Positions 33,503 to 43,499 of a DNA stretch of 64,000 nucleotides are shown here, piece after piece (positions within the stretch are counted from its first letter, which is position 1; the number at the start of each line of letters is the position of its first letter). The notes under the pieces are model-generated. The model was not told the DNA's origin and searched no databases. It saw only the letters and a program-made list of their open reading frames with translations. The DNA lies in contig CANGTQ010000012.1 of the NCBI GenBank assembly GCA_947456955.1, positions 1-64,000 on the forward strand, in the 5' to 3' direction. Origin of the DNA: Flavobacteriaceae bacterium (lineage in GTDB: Bacteria > Bacteroidota > Bacteroidia > Flavobacteriales > Flavobacteriaceae). The position numbers were made by a program, and so were the translations under genes.

Positions 33503-34648
33503 TTAAAACACAAATGTACTCAACAAGTGCAAGACTTCCGAGATTTCTTTTTCCGAATTATAACTGTGCAAACAAAAACGCAAACGCTCTTGTCCTTCAG
33601 GAACCGTTGGTGATAGAATTGGACGCACATCAAACACTTTTTGCTGGAGTTGAGTTGCAATATTTTTCACCCTTTCATTGCCTGGTATGATAGCGCATTG
33701 AATAGCCGACTTGCTATAAACAAAAATTGGTTTTAAACCCAAACGCATTTTTTCCTGATTGAAAAAAATGATATTTGATTTTAGTTTTTCAAGAGCTTCC
33801 TTTTCTTTTTTCAATTGTTTGTACGATTGCAAAATAGTGGCAACAGAGTGAGGAGAAAGTCCTGAGGTGTAAACAAAACTTCGTGCAAAATTGACCAAAT
33901 AACTTTTCAGATTCTGGCTTCCTAAAACAGCGGAGCCATGACAACCTAATCCTTTTCCGAAAGTCACGATTCGGGCAAACACTTTGTCCTGCAATCCTAA
34001 GCTTTGTAGTAATCCTTCGCCTTGTTCGCCAAAAACTCCGAGTGCATGCGCTTCATCAACAACTAAATAAGCGTTATATTTTTCCGAAAGCTTTGTTAGT
34101 TCTTCCATGTTAGGAGAATCACCATCCATGGAGAAAACGGATTCTGTTGCGATGTAGACTTCGATAGGCTCAGTCTGACAACGCTGTAATAATCTTTCCA
34201 AATCTTCAAAATCATTATGCTGAAATTTATAGGCTTTGGCATTGCTCATTTGGATACCATCACGGATGGAAGCGTGGCATAATTCGTCATACAAAATGAT
34301 ATCTTTTCGTTGAGGAATAGCGCTGAAAAAGCCAATATTGGCATCGTAACCCGAATTGAAAATCAAGGCAGATTTAGCGTAATGAAATTGAGCAATATAG
34401 TCTTCGGTTTCATTATATAATTCATGATTTCCCGAAAGCAAACGCGATCCAGTGGCGCCATTTACTTTGATTTTTTTATCTAAAAGCAACTGATGTGTTT
34501 CGTGAAAGATAGTTTCGTTTTTGGCAAATCCTATATAATCATTGGAGGCAAAATCGATTAAATTATTGGGAATTGGCAATTGGCGCAAAGCATTTTGTTC
34601 CTCGCGTTGCTGCAGTTTTTGTTGTAGTGATTTTGGGAATTGCTTCAT
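33503..34648 (-). CDS. bioF: 8-amino-7-oxononanoate synthase
   Basis: PLP enzyme of the alpha-oxoamine synthase family condensing pimeloyl thioester with alanine, the first committed step of biotin ring assembly. It has 381 residues. NDYIGFA near 36-42, NGATGSRLLSGNHELYNETE near 63-82, ESVFSMDGD near 168-176, VDEAHALGVFG near 197 and the PLP lysine in VTFGKGLGCHG near 228 are all present. Residues about 157-163 (CQTEPIE) are encoded by a REP-like insertion just before the IATESVFSMDGD strand. It is the first biotin gene of the cluster, with a TATCTTTG box upstream. Confidence 0.95.
   Translation of the reverse strand: MKQFPKSLQQKLQQREEQNALRQLPIPNNLIDFASNDYIGFAKNETIFHETHQLLLDKKIKVNGATGSRLLSGNHELYNETEDYIAQFHYAKSALIFNSGYDANIGFFSAIPQRKDIILYDELCHASIRDGIQMSNAKAYKFQHNDFEDLERLLQRCQTEPIEVYIATESVFSMDGDSPNMEELTKLSEKYNAYLVVDEAHALGVFGEQGEGLLQSLGLQDKVFARIVTFGKGLGCHGSAVLGSQNLKSYLVNFARSFVYTSGLSPHSVATILQSYKQLKKEKEALEKLKSNIIFFNQEKMRLGLKPIFVYSKSAIQCAIIPGNERVKNIATQLQQKVFDVRPILSPTVPEGQERLRFCLHSYNSEKEISEVLHLLSTFVF
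34157..34180. repeat. REP-like element inside bioF
   Basis: On the - strand TGTCAGACTGAGCCTATCGA followed by AGTC, encoding CQTEPIEV. It has the same core and reading frame as the element in bioD. Confidence 0.65.
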
Positions 34649-34689
34649 GTTTTCTTCATCAATTCAACTTGCTTATGCAAGGCTCGTGT

Positions 34690-34697
34690 CAAAGATA
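34690..34697 (-). promoter_or_regulatory. -7 box of bioF (TATCTTTG on the - strand)
   Basis: Perfect TAnnTTTG match, 41 bases before the bioF ATG. No clear -33 element; the structured element starts directly upstream. Confidence 0.5.
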
Positions 34698-34701
34698 GTA
34701 A

Positions 34702-34781
34702 ATAGCCCAGATTGGAACGGCATCCTTTTTATTGTTTTACCAAACAATAAAAAGATATAGTGGAAAGCTGGAAATAGCTCC
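34702..34781 (+). ncRNA. Structured hairpin element, copy 2 (Flavo-1-like candidate)
   Basis: Same architecture as 41-125: ATAGCCCAGAT left arm, inner perfect stem CTTTTTATTGTTT/AAACAATAAAAAG with loop TACC, and right arm AGCTGGAAATAGCTCC. Compared with copy 1, paired changes keep complementarity (CCTG:CAGG becomes CCAG:CTGG, a T-A pair becomes A-T, and a C-G pair becomes T-A). It lies between the atpC terminator and the bioF promoter. Confidence 0.5.
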
Positions 34782-34787
34782 TAATAA

Positions 34788-34813
34788 AAAAGCCCAACAT
34801 AACGTCGGGCTTT
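34788..34813 (-). terminator. Terminator of atpDC
   Basis: On the - strand AAAGCCCGAC/GTTGGGCTTT with one G-U pair and a 6-base loop, followed by T residues, 20 bases after the atpC stop. Confidence 0.75.
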
Positions 34814-34832
34814 CTCTTTTATTTAAATCGTA

Positions 34833-35114
34833 TTAGTCAGCTAATACAATTACTTTATTGTCTTTCATTTCTATAGTTCCTGAATTGATTTCCAAAAGGT
34901 AATTTTGATCGTTTACTTTGGTAAACTTATCTTCTACTTCCTTTTTGATATTAAAACTTGTTGCCTCAATTTTTACAACCCCGTGTTTTAAAATAGAAAC
35001 TATTGGGGCGTGATTATTCAAAATTTGAAACGAACCAATAACTCCCGGCAAAGTAACCGAAGTAACTTCTCCTTGGAATAATGTAGCTTCCGGCGATACT
35101 ATTTCTAAAATCAT
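34833..35114 (-). CDS. atpC: F1 ATP synthase epsilon subunit, short form
   Basis: A 93-residue epsilon subunit of the F1 central stalk, consisting of only the N-terminal beta-sandwich domain (MILEIVSPEATLFQGEVTSVTLPGVIGSFQILNNHAPIVS) and ending in IEMKDNKVIVLAD. The C-terminal helical hairpin that in many bacteria inhibits ATP hydrolysis is absent, as is usual in Bacteroidota. It is downstream of atpD, 79 bases away, in a two-gene unit separate from the rest of the ATP synthase genes. Confidence 0.93.
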   Translation of the reverse strand: MILEIVSPEATLFQGEVTSVTLPGVIGSFQILNNHAPIVSILKHGVVKIEATSFNIKKEVEDKFTKVNDQNYLLEINSGTIEMKDNKVIVLAD

Positions 35115-35119
35115 TTTTT

Positions 35120-35185
35120 ATAATTGATAATTGATAACTGATAATTGATAATTACTGGCATTGTCAATTGTTAATTATCCATTGT
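35120..35185. repeat. TTGATAATTGATAA short repeats between atpD and atpC
   Basis: Several direct and inverted copies of TTGATAA/TTATCAA-like heptamers, including AATTGATAATTGATAACTG. It is a noncoding intergenic low-complexity repeat. Confidence 0.6.
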
Positions 35186-35193
35186 TAATTGAA

Positions 35194-36708
<1,515 letters not shown>

Positions 36709-36764
36709 TTATGTATTTTTAAAATAGCTATTTAGGTTTGAAAAAACATTCTTTTTTCAGTGCG

Positions 36765-36795
36765 CAAAGATAATTTTTATAAATTGAATAATCAA
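36765..36795 (-). promoter_or_regulatory. Promoter TTG-N20-TATCTTTG for atpDC
   Basis: On the - strand the TATCTTTG box is at 36765-36772 and TTG at 36793-36795, with a 20-base spacer, about 60 bases upstream of atpD. Confidence 0.65.
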
Positions 36796-36845
36796 TAATT
36801 ATTTTTATAAAAAAAGGAAGATTTTTTGAATAGTCCAAAAAATAA

Positions 36846-36875
36846 AAAACCATCCCAATTAATTAGGATGGTTTT
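36846..36875. terminator. Intrinsic terminator after the SGNH gene
   Basis: Perfect 10-bp stem AAAACCATCC/GGATGGTTTT with a 10-base AT loop. Confidence 0.8.
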
Positions 36876-36896
36876 CGTATTTTAAATATACTTTTT

Positions 36897-38450
36897 CTAT
36901 AACATTGCTGGGAATAAAATTTGGTATTGCCCTAAATTAACTCCCTTAAAGTTGGATCCATATTTAGCATTAATTGCTTCTAAAAATTTATTAGCAATTA
37001 AAGCATATCCTTTTGGACTTGGGTGAACACCATCTAGAGAAAAAGAATTACCAGTAACATATGTAGAAGTCATCGTATAACCGTTATAGACAAGTCCGCC
37101 GTTTGCTACTTGATTTAAAGCAGCATTTGCATCCACAAAAGCTAAATCTTTGCTATTAGCTAAAGCTAAAATTGTAGCATTATAAGCATCCGTTGCTGTT
37201 TTAACTTCAGCTGTTTCGCTAGCTGTTAATGTAGTATTATCTTGCATAGGATAAGATACCCCAATAGTATTAAAAGGAGCAGGTGCTCCAGTTTGTGTAG
37301 TTCCAATAACAGATCTTGCTGTTAATAAAATATAATCTCTCGAGGCAGCAGCACTACTAGCATGACGCGCCTGGCCATATAAAACTCCTAGATAACCTGC
37401 TGTTGGAGCTCCAAGAACTGGAGTTAAAGCGGCTGTTATTTGTGAAGAAATATTAAGTAATGATTCATCTTTGATTAAAAGTGGATTTGACTCAACTGTA
37501 GCTGGATTAGCATCATCAGCAACTAAAGTTACAAAACGTGCTGGCAAACCTGCTCCCGCTAAAGCAGCATTGATTCCTCCAAATAGTGTATTTAATTGTC
37601 CCGCGCTTGCAACAGGCAATCCAGGAATTGGATTGGTTGGTACAGTAGTAAAGAATGGAACTGAAGTAACATAAGGAATATTAGCAACAACTCCTTTAGC
37701 GCCATTAGCAGTTAATTCATTCACTAATGTAGAATAAACGCTAGCAAACACATTAGGATCAGTAATATCATTACCCCCATAAGTGGCTGGATCTAAATTT
37801 CCTGATTGGTTTATTCCTGTTCCTCCGGATGTAGCATACGATAAGACATCATTATTTCCTATCCATAATGAAAAGAAAGTAGGAGACTGCGCAACGGCAT
37901 CGGCTAAAACAGTTGTGCCTGGACTTGATGCGAAACGAACAAAATAAGGATTTGATGCTCCTGAAGCTACTCCTGCAACATTTCCATATCCTGGTGCAAC
38001 TAAATGGAAACTTTTAGCTCCTGGAACTCCAAAATTATTATAAGGTCCAGTCAAAATATTACTTACTTCTGTGGTTGGAGTTCCTGAAACTGTCGCAGGG
38101 CCAGTCCCATTAAAATATAATCTTGGCCCCTGTATTTGAAATCCTCCTAAAAGTAATCCTCCAACATTATCATTCATAAAGGGAATTTTGAATTCTCCTC
38201 CACCAACTAATGCAAATCGTTGTGAGAGAAGATTTGGATAGGAACCTTCCTGCCCAGCAATAAATAGAGCGCCATCACAATATCCTGCCGTCAATGAATT
38301 CCCTAAGGAAACATATTTTGAAAAATCTGCAGTTCCGGCAGTAAGCGGCAATCCGTCTGATGAATTAGTATCAATTCCAGCCTCATCATCACTAGTACAT
38401 GCTACAAAGGTTAACGAAACCAATAATAGCCATTTGAAATTTTTTATCAT
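36897..38450 (-). CDS. SGNH/GDSL-family hydrolase lipoprotein
   Basis: A 517-residue lipoprotein with a signal peptide and lipobox (TFVACTSDD, Cys18). SGNH blocks are present: block I LGNSLTAGYCDG (about 49-60, GNSL in place of GDSL, Ser nucleophile), block III IGNND near 200, and block V DGVHPSPKGY near 478. The family are esterases or lipases. It lies 27 bases downstream of a TonB-dependent receptor on the same strand, so the two may form an outer-membrane uptake pair handling an ester-containing substrate; that link is inference. Confidence 0.88.
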   Translation of the reverse strand: MIKNFKWLLLVSLTFVACTSDDEAGIDTNSSDGLPLTAGTADFSKYVSLGNSLTAGYCDGALFIAGQEGSYPNLLSQRFALVGGGEFKIPFMNDNVGGLLLGGFQIQGPRLYFNGTGPATVSGTPTTEVSNILTGPYNNFGVPGAKSFHLVAPGYGNVAGVASGASNPYFVRFASSPGTTVLADAVAQSPTFFSLWIGNNDVLSYATSGGTGINQSGNLDPATYGGNDITDPNVFASVYSTLVNELTANGAKGVVANIPYVTSVPFFTTVPTNPIPGLPVASAGQLNTLFGGINAALAGAGLPARFVTLVADDANPATVESNPLLIKDESLLNISSQITAALTPVLGAPTAGYLGVLYGQARHASSAAASRDYILLTARSVIGTTQTGAPAPFNTIGVSYPMQDNTTLTASETAEVKTATDAYNATILALANSKDLAFVDANAALNQVANGGLVYNGYTMTSTYVTGNSFSLDGVHPSPKGYALIANKFLEAINAKYGSNFKGVNLGQYQILFPAML

Positions 38451-38477
38451 AACTTTTAAATTATATATTATTGATTA

Positions 38478-41360
38478 TTATGGATTAATTGTTATTGAAG
38501 CAAACCATTGTTGTCCAATAGCACCCGCTCCGATTACTTGGATATAGTCTTTGCCAAATAAATTAGTGGCACCTACTTTTAATACTGATTTTAATGTAGG
38601 TATTGCATAATTAATTTGCGCGTCAAACACTACATTTTCTGGAACCATACCATCAGCAAAAGAAGACTGCCATAAATATTCCGTATTCCATCTTACGTTT
38701 GTATTAAACCCAAAGTTTTTGAATAATTTTTGGTTACCAAAAGAAGCTTTTATTCTGTGTTTTGGAGTATTAAAACTTGGAATAAAACTTGATTCTTTTT
38801 TGTCATCATATCTTAATCTACAATACTTAAAACCATTCCAATTTAGTCCTGTCCAATCATTTCCAAAGAAAGCTGAATTATAATTAATTCCTAATTCGAA
38901 ATCCTTATATACTTTTTTTGAAACCCCAATTCCAAATCCTACAGAATATATTTTAGACTTTGAATTGTCATATACCTGGTAAACCCTTCTGTCTCCATTT
39001 GAGATAGCCGCAACTGGGGCATAAGTTGCCAAGTTAGTAGGGTCAAATGTATTTACATCACCATAATAAGGAGTAATAACTCTTGATTGATTCAAGAAGT
39101 CATTATAAATATTATAATAACCTGTAATATCTACAGTCAAATCATTATTTATAACCGAACGGTAACCAACATCAAATGCTTGTACCCTTTCTGGTTTAAC
39201 CAAATCAATATCGGCAACATCTAGAAGTGCTGCTGCTGTTGGTAATGGTTGTCCTGCTGCAACTGCTGCAGAAAATGCTTGTACCGATGTTAAAGTAAAC
39301 GAGTTATTGTAGGCATTATTACCATCTAATGTAGCTGTTCCAATACCTCCATTTACTAACTGACCTGCGGCACTTACATTAAATGTTTCTTGAAAACGAT
39401 CTAAATTATCAGCAGCAGAACCAATTAAAGCAAATGGCCCTAAATCCAAACCAATAAAAAGGTCTTGAGTAGTTGGGTTTCTAAAACCAGTTTGGTAAGA
39501 CGCTCTGAAGTTATGTTGTTTTTTATCTCCAGCTGAGTAAACAAATGATACTCTTGGCGAGAAAAACCCGTCAAAAAGCTGCGCTTTATCGTATCTAACT
39601 GACCCAGTGAATTTTAATCGATCATCCATAAATTTTTTCTGAACTTGGGCATACGCGCCAAATTCACTGTATCTGATTGGCCCATCAAAATCAGTAAAAA
39701 TAGTTCCGTTAGAATTTAATTCATATTGTCTGGCAGATCCTCCTAGTTGAATCTCAGCAAATTTGATTATATCTCTAAAATTATAATTCACATCACTGTG
39801 ATATATTTTTGATTGGTCTTGAAATCTAGAACCAGTTATTAAACTTGGATCAGCTGATATAGTGGCTAATGCATTATTAAATTGTGTAGACCCTGGTAAA
39901 AATCTACCAGTATCTGCAGTTGCTCTACCGGCAGCATGTGCTTGCTCAGGAGTTGCACCAGCTAAAGTAGATTGTACAAAAGCTCCAGCATATTGTCCAA
40001 ACCAAGTTTGATCTGATTTCCACGCTCTATTTACATTCCATGCTGCAAAACGCATATCATAAGAATCTCCGGCGTCTTCGGCAGTCAAATAAAATCTTGC
40101 AAAATAATTTTTCCCTTTAAACTCAAGTCTAGTTTGATTCATGAAGAAATTTTTCAAAGAATATCTATTGGCACCTTGATAAATGGTGTTTCCTAAACCA
40201 ACTTTATGTTGGAGGATGATTTCATTATCATCAGCCCAAGGTTTAAAGTGTAAAGAGAAATCTGCTTTTACACTTTTAACCGTATTATCATTTAAATCTT
40301 GTTCTCTGTAACCTGTTCTAGACACATTATAATTTGGCAATAAATTTACAGCTGAAGCTGGAATTAAACCTGCTGCTGCCAATCCAACTCCAACACTTTT
40401 TAAGTTAGTAGAAACCTCATCGCCATATGTATTTAATCCATCATAATTAGGATTTGAGGCAGAACCAGTATTGTTAATTGTTAAATCTCTTGTGTCTCCA
40501 GCAATCCATTCTGTAGCTCTTAAGAATGAGAAGTTTGCTTTAGCTGCAAAATGAGGTGAAAAAGCATGAGCGGCTCTAAGGCCAAAATCCCAATAATCAT
40601 TAGTGCCAGCAATTTCTTGAGTCGTTTGACCGTATTTAAAGTAGAAACTTAAACCTTGATTAGTAAACGGACTTTTACTGTTCATAAACATAATTCCGTT
40701 AAAAGCATTTGCACCATACAAAGCAGATGATGCTCCGGGAAGAAGCTCCACATTAGCTACATCTAATTCAGAAAGTCCAATTAAATTACCTAAGACAAAG
40801 TTTAGGGCAGGAGAAGAGTTGTCCATACCATCAACTAGTTGCATAAAACGCGTGTTGGCAACTGTTGCAAAACCTCTGGTGTTAACCGATTTAAACCCTA
40901 AACTACTCGTGTTAAAGTGTACTTCTTTGAGGTTTTCTAATCCATCATAGTAACTTGCTGCAGTAGTACTTTTAATTTCTTTTAAGCTCATTCTTTCTAT
41001 AGTTACTGGAGATTCTAAAACTCTCTCAGGTGTTCTAGATGCAGATACTACAATTTCATCAAGCTTGGTTTCCTCATCAGATAAGACCGCGGTAACTTTT
41101 TGATTGTTTGCTGTAACGCTAACTTTTTTTGCCCCAAAACCAATGCTTGATATTTCAAGGTCGAATGGTGGTTTTTTGTTAGTTGTTAAACTAAAATTTC
41201 CATCGGCATCAGTTACAGCACTAGAGCTATCTCCAGCTACTTTAACATTGGCACCAGGAATTGGTTCGTTCTTACTGTCTTTTACCGAACCCGATATTGA
41301 AGTTTGCGCATACGTTATGCCGCAAAAAAACAATGAAACGATAAATAAATAAATCTTCAT
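38478..41360 (-). CDS. TonB-dependent outer-membrane receptor with carboxypeptidase-regulatory-like domain
   Basis: A 960-residue beta-barrel receptor. The signal peptide is MKIYLFIVSLFFCGITYAQ, followed by a carboxypeptidase-D-regulatory-like domain (TSISGSVKDSKNEPIPGANV, about 20-100), the plug domain (DEIVVSASRTPERVLESPVT from about 110) and a 22-strand-type barrel to the C-terminus (QQWFASITINP). The frame extends 13 codons upstream, but the signal peptide fixes the start at 41360. It has no SusD partner; instead an SGNH lipoprotein follows. The ligand is unknown. Confidence 0.9.
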   Translation of the reverse strand: MKIYLFIVSLFFCGITYAQTSISGSVKDSKNEPIPGANVKVAGDSSSAVTDADGNFSLTTNKKPPFDLEISSIGFGAKKVSVTANNQKVTAVLSDEETKLDEIVVSASRTPERVLESPVTIERMSLKEIKSTTAASYYDGLENLKEVHFNTSSLGFKSVNTRGFATVANTRFMQLVDGMDNSSPALNFVLGNLIGLSELDVANVELLPGASSALYGANAFNGIMFMNSKSPFTNQGLSFYFKYGQTTQEIAGTNDYWDFGLRAAHAFSPHFAAKANFSFLRATEWIAGDTRDLTINNTGSASNPNYDGLNTYGDEVSTNLKSVGVGLAAAGLIPASAVNLLPNYNVSRTGYREQDLNDNTVKSVKADFSLHFKPWADDNEIILQHKVGLGNTIYQGANRYSLKNFFMNQTRLEFKGKNYFARFYLTAEDAGDSYDMRFAAWNVNRAWKSDQTWFGQYAGAFVQSTLAGATPEQAHAAGRATADTGRFLPGSTQFNNALATISADPSLITGSRFQDQSKIYHSDVNYNFRDIIKFAEIQLGGSARQYELNSNGTIFTDFDGPIRYSEFGAYAQVQKKFMDDRLKFTGSVRYDKAQLFDGFFSPRVSFVYSAGDKKQHNFRASYQTGFRNPTTQDLFIGLDLGPFALIGSAADNLDRFQETFNVSAAGQLVNGGIGTATLDGNNAYNNSFTLTSVQAFSAAVAAGQPLPTAAALLDVADIDLVKPERVQAFDVGYRSVINNDLTVDITGYYNIYNDFLNQSRVITPYYGDVNTFDPTNLATYAPVAAISNGDRRVYQVYDNSKSKIYSVGFGIGVSKKVYKDFELGINYNSAFFGNDWTGLNWNGFKYCRLRYDDKKESSFIPSFNTPKHRIKASFGNQKLFKNFGFNTNVRWNTEYLWQSSFADGMVPENVVFDAQINYAIPTLKSVLKVGATNLFGKDYIQVIGAGAIGQQWFASITINP

Positions 41361-41585
41361 TTGGTTATAATTTTGTTGGTTTAGGAAGCCAAAGTACAAA
41401 TATTTTTTTTACATTATCAAAAAACCTTGTGTATTTTTATTAATAATCTATAATTAGTTTCTTAATCAAGGCTATGCTTTTTGAACTATTATCAAGTTTT
41501 ATTAACGAATTGGAATTATTGAGATAAAAAATATAGTGCGTAATACATTATGAAACATTCATTTAATTAATCATAAAATTTTAAG

Positions 41586-41618
41586 CAAAAAAAGCAAGAC
41601 ATTGTCTCGCTTTTTTTA
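41586..41618 (-). terminator. Terminator of the glmS operon
   Basis: AAAAAAAGC and GCTTTTTTT arms around an AGAC/GTCT inner stem with one internal mismatch, 20 bases after glmS. Confidence 0.7.
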
Positions 41619-41637
41619 TGATTTATGTTGATAACTA

Positions 41638-43488
41638 TTATTCTACCGTAACCGATTTCGCCAAGTTTCTTGGTTGGTCTACATTGCATCCTCTCATTAC
41701 CGCGATATGGTATGATAATAATTGCAATGGAATGGTAGTAATTAACGGCGATAAAGCATCAGAAGTTTCCGGAATTTCAATAACGTGATCGGCTAATTCT
41801 TTTACTTGAGTGTCGCCTTTGGTAACCACAGCAATAATTTTTCCGCTTCTTGATTTTATTTCTTGGATATTACTTACTATTTTGTCGTAATGCCCTTGTT
41901 TTGGGGCAATAACAATTACGGGCATTTGCTCATCAATTAAGGCAATTGGTCCGTGTTTCATTTCTGCTGCAGGATAACCTTCAGCGTGAATATATGATAT
42001 TTCTTTAAGTTTTAATGCGCCTTCCAAAGCAACTGGAAAATTATAACCTCTACCTAGATAGAGACAATTAGTGGCATCTTTAAATTTAGCTGCTATTTCT
42101 TTGGCTTTTTCATTGGTTGATGCTAATGCTTCAGCTACTTTTTCAGGTATAACTTCTAATTCTTGCAAATAAAGATGGAAATCAGAATTGGAAAGTGTTC
42201 CCTTGGCTTTTGCCAAACGCAAAGCTATCATTGTTAATACGGTTATCTGAGTGGTAAAAGCTTTCGTTGATGCTACTCCAATTTCAGGTCCAGCATGAGT
42301 ATAAGCTCCAGCATTAGTCTCTCTTGAAATGGAAGAACCCACAACGTTACAAACTCCGAAAACAAAAGCCCCTTTTTCTTTGGCTAATTTTATTGCAGCT
42401 AAAGTATCAGCTGTTTCTCCTGATTGTGATATGGCAATCACAACATCATTTTTATTGATTATCGGATTTCGGTATCTGAATTCTGAAGCGTATTCAACCT
42501 CAACTGATATTCTTGCAAATTCTTCTATTACATATTCAGCAACTAATCCGGCATGCCATGATGTTCCGCAGGCAACAATAATGATTCTTTCTGCTTGAAG
42601 AAATTTTTCTAAATTATCTTCTATACCAGCCATTTGTATAATCCCTTGATTGGCCAAAAGTCTTCCTCTGTAGGTGTCTTTGATTACATTAGGTTGCTCA
42701 TAGATTTCTTTCAACATGAAATGATCATAACCGCCTTTTTCTATTTGCTCTAAGTTCATTTGAAGTTCTTGAATATACGGATCAACCAATGAGTCGTCTT
42801 TAATTTTTCTAATTTTCAGAGGTTTGTGAAGTCTAACGATTGCCATTTCTTCATCTTCAAGATAAATGGCGTTAGACGTATATTCGATAAAAGGAGAGGC
42901 GTCTGATGCAATAAAAAATTCGTCGTCTCCAACTCCAATTGCTATTGGACTTCCTAATCTTGCAACAATAATTTCGTCTGGTTTTTCTCTGTCAAAAACA
43001 CAAATTGCATAAGCACCGACTACTTGGTTTAAGGCGATTTGAACTGCTTTTCCGAGCTTTACCTTTTCTTTCTTTTTTACGTCTTCTATTAAGTTTACTA
43101 ATACTTCCGTGTCTGTATCCGAAGTAAAAGTATACCCTCTTTTTAGTAATTCTTTTTTTAACGGTTCATAATTTTCTATAATTCCGTTATGAATAATTAC
43201 TATGTTTCCTGAATTTGAAACATGCGGATGTGAATTGATATCATTTGGAACACCGTGTGTTGCCCAACGAGTGTGTCCCATTCCTATTGTCGCTTTAGAT
43301 GAAGCTATGTTTATAGATTTCTCTTCTAAATCTGAAACTTTCCCTTTGGTTTTAGAAATTTGAATGTCTTTACCATTACATAACATGATTCCGGCACTAT
43401 CATAACCTCTATATTCCAATCTTTTTAACCCTTTAATTACAATTGGGTAAGCTTCTCTAAATCCGATATAACCAACAATTCCACACAT
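41638..43488 (-). CDS. glmS: Glutamine--fructose-6-phosphate aminotransferase (isomerizing)
   Basis: Makes glucosamine-6-phosphate for cell-wall and LPS precursors. 616 residues, with an N-terminal class II glutaminase (MCGIVGYIG, Cys2 nucleophile; GHTRWATHG near 71-79; LEYRGYDSAG) and two C-terminal SIS isomerase domains (ACGTSWHAG, ISQSGETADTL, KLKEISYIHAEGY), ending NLAKSVTVE. It is the last gene of a GT5-half/DUF4270/glmS operon with spacings of 14 and 11 bases. No glmS ribozyme is seen upstream; the start abuts the DUF4270 stop. Confidence 0.97.
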   Translation of the reverse strand: MCGIVGYIGFREAYPIVIKGLKRLEYRGYDSAGIMLCNGKDIQISKTKGKVSDLEEKSINIASSKATIGMGHTRWATHGVPNDINSHPHVSNSGNIVIIHNGIIENYEPLKKELLKRGYTFTSDTDTEVLVNLIEDVKKKEKVKLGKAVQIALNQVVGAYAICVFDREKPDEIIVARLGSPIAIGVGDDEFFIASDASPFIEYTSNAIYLEDEEMAIVRLHKPLKIRKIKDDSLVDPYIQELQMNLEQIEKGGYDHFMLKEIYEQPNVIKDTYRGRLLANQGIIQMAGIEDNLEKFLQAERIIIVACGTSWHAGLVAEYVIEEFARISVEVEYASEFRYRNPIINKNDVVIAISQSGETADTLAAIKLAKEKGAFVFGVCNVVGSSISRETNAGAYTHAGPEIGVASTKAFTTQITVLTMIALRLAKAKGTLSNSDFHLYLQELEVIPEKVAEALASTNEKAKEIAAKFKDATNCLYLGRGYNFPVALEGALKLKEISYIHAEGYPAAEMKHGPIALIDEQMPVIVIAPKQGHYDKIVSNIQEIKSRSGKIIAVVTKGDTQVKELADHVIEIPETSDALSPLITTIPLQLLSYHIAVMRGCNVDQPRNLAKSVTVE

Positions 43489-43499
43489 AACATTAAATA

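Noticed and set aside
35120..35185. TTGATAA repeats as replication iterons or an origin
   Set aside because: Repeats are irregular, lie inside the atpDC unit, and there is no dnaA or DnaA-box cluster nearby.
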